A stretch of 60,553 nucleotides of DNA from Fimbriiglobus sp. (lineage in GTDB: Bacteria > Planctomycetota > Planctomycetia > Gemmatales > Gemmataceae). Positions within the stretch are counted from its first letter, which is position 1. Every line of letters begins with the position of its first letter. A model generated the notes under the pieces. The model had not been told where the DNA came from. It was given only the letters and a program-made list of their open reading frames with translations, and did not search any database. Shown in pieces: positions 13,431 through 21,959 of this stretch. The translations under genes and the position numbers were made by a program. The stretch lies in contig JALHQU010000001.1 of the NCBI GenBank assembly GCA_022841795.1, positions 26,061 to 86,613 of the forward strand, read 5' to 3'.

Positions 13431-16364
13431 GTGGAGTTTCCCACCCCCGAGGTGCCCGCCGTGGCCCAGCCCACCCTCGCCCGCGTCGCCTCCACCCTGC
13501 GGGCGTCCGCCCGCCGCACGGCCGACGTGCCGGACGCCGACCACGACCTGCTCGCCCGGTTCGTGCGACACCGCGACGAGGCCGCCTTCCGCCACCTGGT
13601 GAACCGGCACGCGAAAACCGTGCTGGCCGCCTGCCGGCAGGTGCTGTCCGACCCGGCCGACATCGACGACACCTTCCAGGCCACCTTCCTGGTGCTGCTG
13701 AAGAAGGCGAAGGCGGTCGATGCCACCACCCCGCTCACCGGCTGGCTGTTCGCGGTCGCCCACCGCCTCGCCGTCCGCTGCCGGGCGGACCGCACCCGCC
13801 GCCAGACTCGCGAGGCCGAGGCCGCCCGGCGGACCCGCACGACCACCGCCGACGACCTGAGCTGGCGGGAGGCGGCGGCACTGCTGCACGCCGAGCTGAA
13901 CGCCCTGCCCGACAGGTACCGCCGGCCGCTGCTGCTGTGCAGCGTGCAGGGGCTGACGCGGGACGAGGCGGCGGAGCAGTTGGGCACGACGGTCGGCGCC
14001 GTCCGCGGTCAACTGGAGCGCGGGCGGACCCTGCTCGAACGGCGGCTGGCGAAGCGGGGGGTGGTGCTGTCCGCCGGGCTGCTGGCGGTGCTGATGGGAA
14101 GCTCCCGGGCGGCGGGCGGTCCGCCGGCCGAACTGATCGACCTGGCGGTGAGCGCGGCCGGCGGGAACGCGAGTTCCACGGCCGTCGCCCTTGCCCACGG
14201 AGCCTTCCCCATGACTGCGAACCTGAAACCCGCGATCCTGCCGGCGGTGCTGGCCGTCGGGCTGGTGTGGGCCGGCATCGGCCTCGGCACCCCCGCCACC
14301 GCCGACGAGAAACCGGCCCAGGAGATGAAGAAGCCGGCGGCGGACGCGAAGGCCGAGCCGAAGAAGGCGGACGCGGCGAAGGAGCGGACGATTTCCGGCA
14401 CGGTGCTGGGCCACGACGGCCAGCCGGTGGCGGCCGAGCTGCAACTGGTGTGGCAGGACGCCGAGCCGCAACCGCTGGGCAAGACCGCCGCCGATGGCAC
14501 GTTCAAGGTGACGGTGCCGATGAAGCGGGGCGAGTACGGCGGCTGGCTGGTGGCGACGGCGGCCGGGCACGGGCCGGAATTCGTGGCCCACGGCCTGGAC
14601 TACTCGCCGAAGACCCTCACGCCGACGCTGGACGTCACCCTCCGCCTGCCGAAGGGGCGGGCCATCAAGGGGCGGCTGATCGACCAGCAGGGGAAGGCGG
14701 TGGCCGGGGCGACGGTGAAGGCCACCGCCCTGTCGGCGTGCGACACCGCCGCCGCGATGGACGCCCGGCTGAAGCGGTGGGCCGAGGAGGCGTTCCACGG
14801 TAGCGCGCCGAGCGGCGACCGCGGCCTGCACTTCGCCGACAAGCCCCAGGCGGCCGACAACCCCGGCGGGCAGACGCCGTACACCGCCGTTACGGACAAG
14901 GACGGGCGGTTCGAGCTGACCGGCCTCGGCAGCGGCCAGCTGGTGACGTTGCGGCTCCGCGGGGCGGGGGTGGCGGACGCCGAGGTGCTCACCCTCAACC
15001 GCGACGGGTTCGACCCGGAGCCGGTGAACAAGCGGGTGCGGACGAGCGAGTTCCGGTCGTTCAGCGGGCGGTGGACGCTGGCCGGCCCCGACCCGGCGGT
15101 GGTGATGAGCCAGGAGAAGGTCGTCCGCGGGACGGTGACGGACCCCGCCGGCAAACCGCGGGCGGGGGTGCGGGTGTGGCTGTCGCGGACGAACCGCCAC
15201 GACTTGAACGCCGACCACAACGTGGCGACCACCGACACGGACGGCCGGTACGAGATCCGCGGCGCCCGCAAGCACGCCGGGTACATGGTGGAGGTGCCGC
15301 CGGACACGGCCGCCGGGCTGCTCCCGTGCCAGGGGTTCGCGGACGACACCGTCGGGTACGAGCCGATCACCATCGACCTCAAGCAGGCGAAGGGCGTGGT
15401 CGTCACGGGCAAGGTGACGAACAAGGCGACCGGCGAGCCGGTCCACTGCTCGATGTACCCCCAGGTGATGGCGAACAACCCGTTCGTGGACAAGTTCCCG
15501 CCGTTCATGAATGCCGCGGCCCTGGGCTGTGAGCAGTACCACACCGACAAGGCCGGGCGTTATCGGGTGGTCGTCATCCCCGGTCGGGTGCTGCTCAGCG
15601 CCTCGCCCCAGCGGGCCGGGCGGGCCGAGTTCAAGCCGCTCGCCCCCGACCCGAAGTTCTCCGACCAGTTCGCGGCGGCCGACGGCACGCTCCTGTTCAA
15701 CGCGTTCGGCGGCGGACAGGCGCACGTGCAGGGCTGCTGGTGCCAGGTGGTCGAGGCGAAAGAGGGCGACACCGAACTGACGGTGGACGCGGCGCTCGAA
15801 CCGGCCACGCGGACGCCCGTGCGGGTGGCCGACGCCGACGGCAAGCCGGTGACGGGCGTGTCCGCCACCGGCGTCACGCACATCGAGTTCGAACACGCGA
15901 ACGAGGTGGTGGGGCCGCTCGTGGTGTTCAACCTGGAGGCGAAGAAGGAGCGGGTGCTGGCGGTGGCCCACAAGGGGCGGAAGCTGGTGGGCACGCTCAA
16001 GCTGACCGCCGACACGAAAGACCCGCTCGTCACCCTCGGCGGCGGCGGGGGTGTCACCGGCCGGGTGGTGGACGGGGCGGGCCAGCCGGTCGAGGGGGTG
16101 ACGGTGAAACTGCACTTCGACCGGCGGGAGGTGGCGGAGGCGTTCGAGGTGATCGCGCCGGCCTCCCCGGTGACGACCGACGCGAAGGGCCACTTCCGGT
16201 TCGACACCCTGCCGCCCGGCTGGCAGTTCCGGTTCACCTTCAGCAAGGGGGCGAAGCGGTTCGGCCCGGACTACGACAAGGCCCCGAAGTTCCAGACCGA
16301 GAAGCACGGCGAGCTGAAGGAGTTGGGCGACATGAAACTGGACTCGGCGAAAGACGGGGAGTAA
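13431..16364 (+). CDS. Membrane-tethered ECF sigma factor fused to carboxypeptidase-regulatory-like repeats (2 of 3)
   Basis: A 977-aa fusion with the layout of its neighbours but the most divergent of the three. Sigma region 2 is at about 37-100 (HDLLARFVRHRDEAAF, DDTFQATFLVLLKKA), region 4 at 155-208 (DRYRRPLLLCSVQGLTRDEAA), and a membrane segment at 265-287. A Lys/Ala-rich linker and beta-repeat domains such as GTVLGHDGQPVAAEL and GTVTDPAGKPRAGV follow. Region 2 has DDTFQATF where the others have EDATQAVF, so it may belong to a different sigma subgroup. The GTG at 13431 is used; a second GTG at 13461 is possible. No anti-sigma gene is adjacent. Confidence 0.86.
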   Translation: MEFPTPEVPAVAQPTLARVASTLRASARRTADVPDADHDLLARFVRHRDEAAFRHLVNRHAKTVLAACRQVLSDPADIDDTFQATFLVLLKKAKAVDATTPLTGWLFAVAHRLAVRCRADRTRRQTREAEAARRTRTTTADDLSWREAAALLHAELNALPDRYRRPLLLCSVQGLTRDEAAEQLGTTVGAVRGQLERGRTLLERRLAKRGVVLSAGLLAVLMGSSRAAGGPPAELIDLAVSAAGGNASSTAVALAHGAFPMTANLKPAILPAVLAVGLVWAGIGLGTPATADEKPAQEMKKPAADAKAEPKKADAAKERTISGTVLGHDGQPVAAELQLVWQDAEPQPLGKTAADGTFKVTVPMKRGEYGGWLVATAAGHGPEFVAHGLDYSPKTLTPTLDVTLRLPKGRAIKGRLIDQQGKAVAGATVKATALSACDTAAAMDARLKRWAEEAFHGSAPSGDRGLHFADKPQAADNPGGQTPYTAVTDKDGRFELTGLGSGQLVTLRLRGAGVADAEVLTLNRDGFDPEPVNKRVRTSEFRSFSGRWTLAGPDPAVVMSQEKVVRGTVTDPAGKPRAGVRVWLSRTNRHDLNADHNVATTDTDGRYEIRGARKHAGYMVEVPPDTAAGLLPCQGFADDTVGYEPITIDLKQAKGVVVTGKVTNKATGEPVHCSMYPQVMANNPFVDKFPPFMNAAALGCEQYHTDKAGRYRVVVIPGRVLLSASPQRAGRAEFKPLAPDPKFSDQFAAADGTLLFNAFGGGQAHVQGCWCQVVEAKEGDTELTVDAALEPATRTPVRVADADGKPVTGVSATGVTHIEFEHANEVVGPLVVFNLEAKKERVLAVAHKGRKLVGTLKLTADTKDPLVTLGGGGGVTGRVVDGAGQPVEGVTVKLHFDRREVAEAFEVIAPASPVTTDAKGHFRFDTLPPGWQFRFTFSKGAKRFGPDYDKAPKFQTEKHGELKELGDMKLDSAKDGE

Positions 16365-16429
16365 TGACGCCGAACCGCGGCCGGCGGGGATTACCCCGGT
16401 GGAGGTCCCACGACGGCCGGAGGACGGTC

Positions 16430-19204
16430 ATGGCGACGGCGGCGCGAACAGGCGGGGCGGTGGTGCGAGCCATGCGAACGGCCGCGGCCGACGCGACCGA
16501 CCGCGAGCTGTTGGAACGGTTCACCCTGGGAGACGAGGCGGCGTTCGCCGCACTCGTGGCCCGGCACGGCGGGCTGGTACAGGGGGTGTGCCGGCGGGTG
16601 CTGCCCACGGTGCAGGACGCCGAGGACGCGACGCAAGCCGTGTTCCTCGTGCTGGCGAAGAAGGCGGCGGTCGGTCGGTGGCAACAGTCCATTGCCAACT
16701 GGCTGTACACCACCGCCCGGCGGATCGCGGCGAAGGCCAACCGCTCGGCCCGCCGGCGGACGGCGCGGGAAGCCCGCCCGGCCCCGCCCGCCTCGCCGTC
16801 CGCCCTCGACCAGATGACCGGCCGGGAGGCGTTCGCCGCGCTCGACGCGGAACTCGACCGCCTGCCGGCCGGCTATCGCGAGCCGCTGGTGCTGTGTCAC
16901 CTGCAAGGGCTGACCCGCGACGAAGCCGCCGCCCGGCTGGGCGTGCCGACCGGCACGCTCAAGACCCGGCTGGAGCGGGGGCGGAAGCGGCTGGCCGACG
17001 CGCTGACCAGGCGGGGCGTGGTGCTGGGTGCCGGTCTGCTGGCCGTCGCGGCCACCTCCCCGGCGGGGGCGTCCCCGCCGGCACTGACGGCGTCCGTGCT
17101 GGCCGCGGTCCACGGTTCGCCGTCGGCCGCCGCGGTCGCACTCGCACAGGGGGTGGACATGACCGGGTTCCTCACGCGGGCGAAACTGCTGGCGGTGGCC
17201 GGGCTGGTGGCGGTCGGGTTCGGGCTGGCGGGGGTGGCGGCCGACCCGCCGAAGATGGACAAGCCGAAGGCGGACGCGAAGGCCGAGCCGAAGACGGCGG
17301 CGACCGAGCGGACGATCACAGGCACGGTGGTCGGGGCGGACGGCAAACCGGTGGCCGGGGCGAGGGTGTGGCTGTGCGAGTCGGGCGGCCTCATCGCCGC
17401 GACCCGGCCGGCGCCCGAACACGCGGCCACCACCGACGACGGCGGCCGGTACGCCATCATCCGGAAGGGGGACGGCGGGCGGGCGTGGGCGATGGTGGCG
17501 GCCACAAAGGACGGGTTCGGCCCCGGGTTCGACTTCGCCAAAGCGACGCCGGGCGATGATACCGCCCTCCGCTGCTCGCTCGCGCTGGTGGCGGACGACG
17601 TGCCGATCGCGGGCCGGGTGCTCGACCTCCAGGGCAAGCCGGTGGCCGGGGCGAGCGTGTGGCCGGTCACCCTGTACCGCACCGACGGGGCGACCCTGGT
17701 CGCCTGGGAGAAAGCCGCCCGGCGGAGTACCAAGGAGGCGGCCGTCGGGTTCAACACCTTCTTCCCGCGGTCGCTGCGGCTGGTGGACGGCCCGCTCGCC
17801 GGTGTGGGCGTGGTGAAGACGGACAAGGACGGGCGGTTCACCTTCGCCGGCCTCGGCCGCGATCGGCTGGTCACGCTGCGGGTGTCCGCCCCCGGCGTGG
17901 CCACCACCGACTTCGACGCCGTGACACGGGCCATGACCGCCGTCACCACCCCGGCCGACCGGCTGGAATCGCAGTACATCCCGCGGACGTACCACGGGGC
18001 GACGTTCGACCTGACCGTCGAGCCGAGCCAGCCGTTCGTCGGCGTCGTCACCGACAAAGAGACGGGTCAGCCGGTGCCGGGGGTGGTCGTCCGCGCCCGC
18101 TCCGGCTGGCAGGGCGGGGTGCAAGCCGTTTCCGACGCCAGCGGGAAATACAAGCTGGACGGGCTGCGGACGGGCGAGCAGGAGTTGATCGCCATCCCGC
18201 CGATCGACCAGCCGTACCACCTGCGGGAGTTCACGGCCGGGCGGCGGGCGAACGAGCTGCCGGTGACGGCCGACCTGGAACTGTACCGCGGGGTGTGGGT
18301 GAGCGGCACCGTCACCGACAAGGCGACCGGCAAGCCGGTGACCGCGTCGCTCAGCTACCGGCCGGACGGGTTCAACGGCGAGGAGGACCGCATCCCCGGC
18401 TACTCCCCCCGCGGGCTGCACGACCCGTCGTGGTACGTCACCGACACCGCCGGCCAGTTCCGGGTGCTGGCCGTGCCCGGCAAGGGGTTCGTGTTCGTCC
18501 GGGCGTACCGCGAGTACCTGTCCGCCGACCAGGTGGACTGGCAGGGGGAACTGAAGGACACCGCCCCGCGACCCTACGTCGCTTCCTCCCCGGTGGAGAT
18601 CGCGTCCAACTGGAGCGCCATCGCCGGCGTGACGGCGGACGCTGGAAAAGTGTATGCCCTGACGGTCGATGCGGGGGCGACGGTGAAAGCCAAGATCACC
18701 GACGCGGACGGCCAGCCGCTGAGCGGGGCGACGGTGACGCAGCGGACGAACTTCAGCGTGTTCGAGGTGAGCCGGGTGGACGCCGCCGACGTGACGTTCG
18801 AGCGGGTGAACCCGAAGCGGCCGCGTCTGGTGCTGGTGCTGCACCCGGAGAAACACCTGGGGGCGATGGTGCGGGCGGACGCGACCGCCATCAAGCTGAC
18901 CGCCACCGGCACGGCCACCGGGCGGCTGCTGGGCGAGGGCGGGAAGCCACTGGCGAACATCCCGATCGAAATCCGGTACACGCTCGACAAGGACATCGGG
19001 TGGCGGACGACCGAACTGTACCCGGAGGTGACGACCGACGCGGCCGGCCGGTTCGTCGTGCCGAACCTGATCCCCGGCGTGCGGTACGAGCTGCGGTGGC
19101 CGCGGGTGGCCCCGAAGAAGGCGAACGCCTACCACCAGTTCGAGGTGCCGGGCGGCGGGGAGAAACACCTGGGCGACGTGAGCGAGAAAACCGACGGCGA
19201 GTAA
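16430..19204 (+). CDS. Membrane-tethered ECF sigma factor fused to carboxypeptidase-regulatory-like repeats (3 of 3)
   Basis: A 924-aa fusion closely related to the first one: sigma region 2 at about 24-95 (ELLERFTLGDEAAF, DAEDATQAVFLVLAKKA), region 4 at 142-195 (GYREPLVLCHLQGLTRDEAAARL), membrane segment at 252-270, then a Lys/Ala-rich linker and several beta repeats (ITGTVVGADGKPVAGA at about 300). The ATG at 16430, 7 bases after GGAGGA, is preferred; the open frame extends far upstream but there it only shadows the preceding gene. The DUF1800 gene starts 17 bases after the stop, so these two are very likely cotranscribed. Confidence 0.87.
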   Translation: MATAARTGGAVVRAMRTAAADATDRELLERFTLGDEAAFAALVARHGGLVQGVCRRVLPTVQDAEDATQAVFLVLAKKAAVGRWQQSIANWLYTTARRIAAKANRSARRRTAREARPAPPASPSALDQMTGREAFAALDAELDRLPAGYREPLVLCHLQGLTRDEAAARLGVPTGTLKTRLERGRKRLADALTRRGVVLGAGLLAVAATSPAGASPPALTASVLAAVHGSPSAAAVALAQGVDMTGFLTRAKLLAVAGLVAVGFGLAGVAADPPKMDKPKADAKAEPKTAATERTITGTVVGADGKPVAGARVWLCESGGLIAATRPAPEHAATTDDGGRYAIIRKGDGGRAWAMVAATKDGFGPGFDFAKATPGDDTALRCSLALVADDVPIAGRVLDLQGKPVAGASVWPVTLYRTDGATLVAWEKAARRSTKEAAVGFNTFFPRSLRLVDGPLAGVGVVKTDKDGRFTFAGLGRDRLVTLRVSAPGVATTDFDAVTRAMTAVTTPADRLESQYIPRTYHGATFDLTVEPSQPFVGVVTDKETGQPVPGVVVRARSGWQGGVQAVSDASGKYKLDGLRTGEQELIAIPPIDQPYHLREFTAGRRANELPVTADLELYRGVWVSGTVTDKATGKPVTASLSYRPDGFNGEEDRIPGYSPRGLHDPSWYVTDTAGQFRVLAVPGKGFVFVRAYREYLSADQVDWQGELKDTAPRPYVASSPVEIASNWSAIAGVTADAGKVYALTVDAGATVKAKITDADGQPLSGATVTQRTNFSVFEVSRVDAADVTFERVNPKRPRLVLVLHPEKHLGAMVRADATAIKLTATGTATGRLLGEGGKPLANIPIEIRYTLDKDIGWRTTELYPEVTTDAAGRFVVPNLIPGVRYELRWPRVAPKKANAYHQFEVPGGGEKHLGDVSEKTDGE

Positions 19205-19220
19205 TCCGAGAGGACCGACC

Positions 19221-20558
19221 ATGCCCGAGACCCTGTGGGCGGCGTACACGCCCGACGACCAGCAGCCGTGGGACCTGAAGCGGGCGGTGCATTTGCACCG
19301 GCGGGCGGCGTTCGCCGGCACCTGGGACGAGCTGCACCGCGACCTGAAAGACGGCCCCGAGAAGGCAGTGTCGCGGCTGCTGAACGGCACCGCAAACCTG
19401 CACGCGGCGAAGGAGTTTGACAAGACCTCGACGCTGCTGTTCGACGCGGCCGTCACCCAGGGGGAGATCGGCCGGCTGAAGGCCGGCTGGTTCTACCGCT
19501 TCCTGCTCGGCCCGCACCCGCTGCACGAGAAGCTCACCCTGCTGTGGCACGACCACTTCGCCACCGCCAACGGCAAGGTGGACGACCCCGGGCTGATGCG
19601 GCGGCAGAACGAGACGCTGCGGACGCACGCCGCCGGCAAGTTCGCCCCGCTGCTGAACGCCGCCGTCCGCGAGCCGGCCACCCTGCTGTACCTGGACGCG
19701 CAGACGAACCGCAAGGGGCACGCGAACGAGAACCTGGCCCGCGAGCTGATGGAGCTGTTCACCGTCGGCGTCGGCCACTACACGGAAGCGGACGTGAAGG
19801 AGGCGGCTCGCGCGCTCACCGGGTGGAGCGTGGACGACGGCCAGTTCGTGGAGCTGGCCGAGCGGCACGACATCGGCGAGAAGACGGTGCTGGGGGCGAA
19901 GGCCAAGTTCGACGGCGCGCAACTGGTGGACCTGCTGCTCAAGCAGCCGGCCACCGCCGACCGCCTCGTGAAGAAGCTGGTCCGCCAGTTCTTCAGTGAC
20001 ACCGGGGTGTCGGCGGACGCGGCGAAGCAACTGGCGGACGGCCTCCGCGAGCGGGAGCTGGACGTCGGCTGGGCGGTGGAGACGATCCTGAAGTCCCGGC
20101 TGTTCTTCGCCGACGCCAACCTGCGGAATCGCGTGCTGATGCCGGTCGAGTACGTCGTCGGGTCGGCCCGCGTGCTGGAGTTGTTCGACCCGGCCCCGAG
20201 TACGCTGGCGATGGCCGACTGGTCCGCCCGCATGGGGCAGGACGTGTTCGACCCGCCGAACGTGGGCGGCTGGCCGACGGGCAAGAAGTGGGTTCACAGC
20301 CGCAGCCTGATCGCCCGGGCGAACTACGCCACCGCCCTCGTCACCGGCCCGGACAGCGGGCGGACCGTCGCCTACGACCCGGCGGGGCAGGCGAAGCGGC
20401 ACGGGTTCGGGGCGACGCCGGCCGACGTGCTGACGTACCATCACCGCCTGCTGTTCGGCACCGACCCGCCGGCCGACACGCGGAACCGCCTGGAACCGCT
20501 GCCGCTGCCGAAGCTGACGACGGCCCTGCTGGCGTCCCCCGAAGCGCAGTTGGGTTGA
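19221..20558 (+). CDS. DUF1800 family protein
   Basis: This 445-aa protein matches the DUF1800 family, widespread in planctomycetes and usually next to a DUF1501 gene, as here. Typical blocks are visible: a LHRRAAFAGTWDEL N-terminal block, LLWHDHFAT near residue 108, NENLARELMELFTVG near residue 172 and the DVFDPPNVGGWP segment near residue 345. There is no clear signal peptide. The molecular function is unknown. A GAGAGGA ribosome-binding site lies 17 bases after the third sigma-fusion gene, which suggests transcription from that gene. Confidence 0.9.
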   Translation: MPETLWAAYTPDDQQPWDLKRAVHLHRRAAFAGTWDELHRDLKDGPEKAVSRLLNGTANLHAAKEFDKTSTLLFDAAVTQGEIGRLKAGWFYRFLLGPHPLHEKLTLLWHDHFATANGKVDDPGLMRRQNETLRTHAAGKFAPLLNAAVREPATLLYLDAQTNRKGHANENLARELMELFTVGVGHYTEADVKEAARALTGWSVDDGQFVELAERHDIGEKTVLGAKAKFDGAQLVDLLLKQPATADRLVKKLVRQFFSDTGVSADAAKQLADGLRERELDVGWAVETILKSRLFFADANLRNRVLMPVEYVVGSARVLELFDPAPSTLAMADWSARMGQDVFDPPNVGGWPTGKKWVHSRSLIARANYATALVTGPDSGRTVAYDPAGQAKRHGFGATPADVLTYHHRLLFGTDPPADTRNRLEPLPLPKLTTALLASPEAQLG

Positions 20559-20568
20559 ACAGAGTTTG

Positions 20569-20662
20569 AACCACAGAGGCACAGGGACACAGAGCAGAAA
20601 AGGCAGAGATTGCTTTCAAAAACCGTCCCCTGTCTTCTCTGTGTCCCTGTGCCTCTGTGGTT
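20569..20662. repeat. Long palindrome, AACCACAGAGGCACAG family, copy 2
   Basis: Perfect 26-base arms (20569-20594 against 20637-20662); pairing continues imperfectly inward. The outer 22 bases of the left arm are identical to those of the element at 2191. It lies between the DUF1800 and DUF1501 genes, 10 bases after the first and 29 before the second: the same kind of position as copy 1, inside a two-gene functional pair. Confidence 0.92.
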
Positions 20663-20691
20663 AGTCCACTCTTCCTCACCGGAACATACCC

Positions 20692-21858
20692 ATGCTCACC
20701 CGTCGCTCGTTCCTCCAGTCCTCGTCCCTGGTCGCCCTGTCGGCCACCGTGCCGCTGTTCGTGTCCCGCTCAGTCCGGGCCGCCGCCCCGGACAGGGACG
20801 CCCGCGTCCTGGTGGTGGTCGAGATGGACGGCGGGAACGACGCCCTGAACACCGTCGTCCCGCACGCCGACGCCGAGTACGCCAGGCTGCGGCCGAAACT
20901 GAAGCTGGACCCGAAGCGGCTGGTGAAAGTGACCGACGCCGTCGGCCTGCACCCGGCGCTGCGGCCGCTCGACAAGCTGCTGTCCGACGGGCGGCTGGCG
21001 GTGCTGCCGGGGGTCGGCTACCCGAACCCGAACCGCTCGCACTTCGAGAGCATGGCCATGTGGCACACCGCCCGGTTCGACGAGGCGGAGTTGCGGGGGT
21101 ACGGGTGGCTCGGGCGGGCGATGGACCCGAGTGCCGGCAACCTGTTCTCCGTCGGCGGGGAGGTGTCGCCGGCCCTCCGCGGGCGGCGCAGTTCGGCGGT
21201 GGCGTTCAAACGGATCGAGGAGGTGCTGCTGACCGACACCACGGCGGCGAAGGCGAGTGTCGGGGCCGAGTCGGCCGACGACCTGCTGGCCTACGTCCGC
21301 CGGCAGGCCACCGACGCGCACGCCGCCGCCGACAAACTGGCCAAGCTGACCGGCGACAAGACCAGCCCGAGCTACCCGCAGACGGAACTGGGCGAGCGGC
21401 TGAAGATCGTGGCCAAACTGCTGAAGGCGGGCGTCGGCGCGCGGGTGTTCTACACCCAGCAGAGCGGGTACGACACGCACAGCCAGCAGGCGTTCACCCA
21501 CGCCACCCTGCTGGGCGAGTTCGCCGCGGCGGTGGCCGCGTTCTTCGCCGACCTGAAGGCGAGCAAGCTGGACGAGCGGGTGACGCTGATGAGCTTCAGC
21601 GAGTTCGGCCGGACGATCAAGGAGAACGGCAGCGCCGGCACCGACCACGGCACCGCCGGGGCCGGGTTCGTGTGCGGGCCGACGGTGGCCGGCGGGCTGG
21701 TCGGCAGCCTGCCGAACCTGACCGACCTGGACAAGGGCGAGCCGAAGATGACCACCGACTTCCGCCGCGTGTACCACGCCCTGACGGCCGACTGGATGGG
21801 CCTGCCGCCCGACCCCGCCGCCGACAAGCTCGACCCGCTCCCGCTGTTCAAGGCGTGA
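20692..21858 (+). CDS. DUF1501 family exported protein
   Basis: A 388-aa protein with a twin-arginine signal (TRRSFLQ at residues 3-9 and a hydrophobic stretch to about 30), so it should be exported folded by the Tat system. The DUF1501 core shows VEMDGGNDALNTVVP near residue 43, a metal-site-like GVGYPNPNRSHFESM near 104, and FGRTIKENGSAGTDHG near 304. The fold belongs to the sulfatase/alkaline phosphatase-like superfamily, but an enzymatic activity is not established for the family. It follows DUF1800 in the usual order. The ribosome-binding site is weak. Confidence 0.9.
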   Translation: MLTRRSFLQSSSLVALSATVPLFVSRSVRAAAPDRDARVLVVVEMDGGNDALNTVVPHADAEYARLRPKLKLDPKRLVKVTDAVGLHPALRPLDKLLSDGRLAVLPGVGYPNPNRSHFESMAMWHTARFDEAELRGYGWLGRAMDPSAGNLFSVGGEVSPALRGRRSSAVAFKRIEEVLLTDTTAAKASVGAESADDLLAYVRRQATDAHAAADKLAKLTGDKTSPSYPQTELGERLKIVAKLLKAGVGARVFYTQQSGYDTHSQQAFTHATLLGEFAAAVAAFFADLKASKLDERVTLMSFSEFGRTIKENGSAGTDHGTAGAGFVCGPTVAGGLVGSLPNLTDLDKGEPKMTTDFRRVYHALTADWMGLPPDPAADKLDPLPLFKA

Positions 21859-21889
21859 CCGGCGGATGTGGCGAGCCGGGGCTTTTTGG

Positions 21890-21949
21890 CGAGCCGGGAG
21901 CGTGAGCGACCGGAGGATTTAACCTCCGGTCGCTCACGCTCCCGGCTCG
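21890..21949. terminator. Perfect palindrome between convergent genes, probable two-way terminator
   Basis: Perfect 27-base arms (21890-21916 against 21923-21949) around the AT-only centre ATTTAA. It lies 31 bases after the DUF1501 stop and 10 bases after the stop of the minus-strand gene at 21960. A symmetric stem at a convergent junction fits bidirectional termination, but there is no T-run; a dispersed repeat used as terminator is equally possible. Confidence 0.65.
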
Positions 21950-21959
21950 ACTGTGTGGG

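Noticed and set aside
12852-16307. Minus-strand open frame of 1151 codons opposite the sigma fusions
   Set aside because: It is an exact antisense shadow of two well-supported genes; its protein is low-complexity, rich in His, Arg, Gly and Pro, with no domain, as expected for the opposite strand of GC-rich genes.
15740-16429. Upstream extension of the third sigma fusion by 230 residues
   Set aside because: The extension runs through the end of the second fusion in another frame and is low-complexity; the ATG at 16430 has a good ribosome-binding site and puts sigma region 2 at the usual distance.
10453-19204. Tandem sigma fusions as one gene broken by frameshifts
   Set aside because: Each has its own start with ribosome-binding site or plausible GTG, its own complete sigma part and its own membrane segment, so they are three intact genes.
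16391-19456. Minus-strand open frame of 1021 codons opposite the third sigma fusion
   Set aside because: Same reason: antisense to a strong coding gene, biased composition, no recognisable domain or ribosome-binding site.
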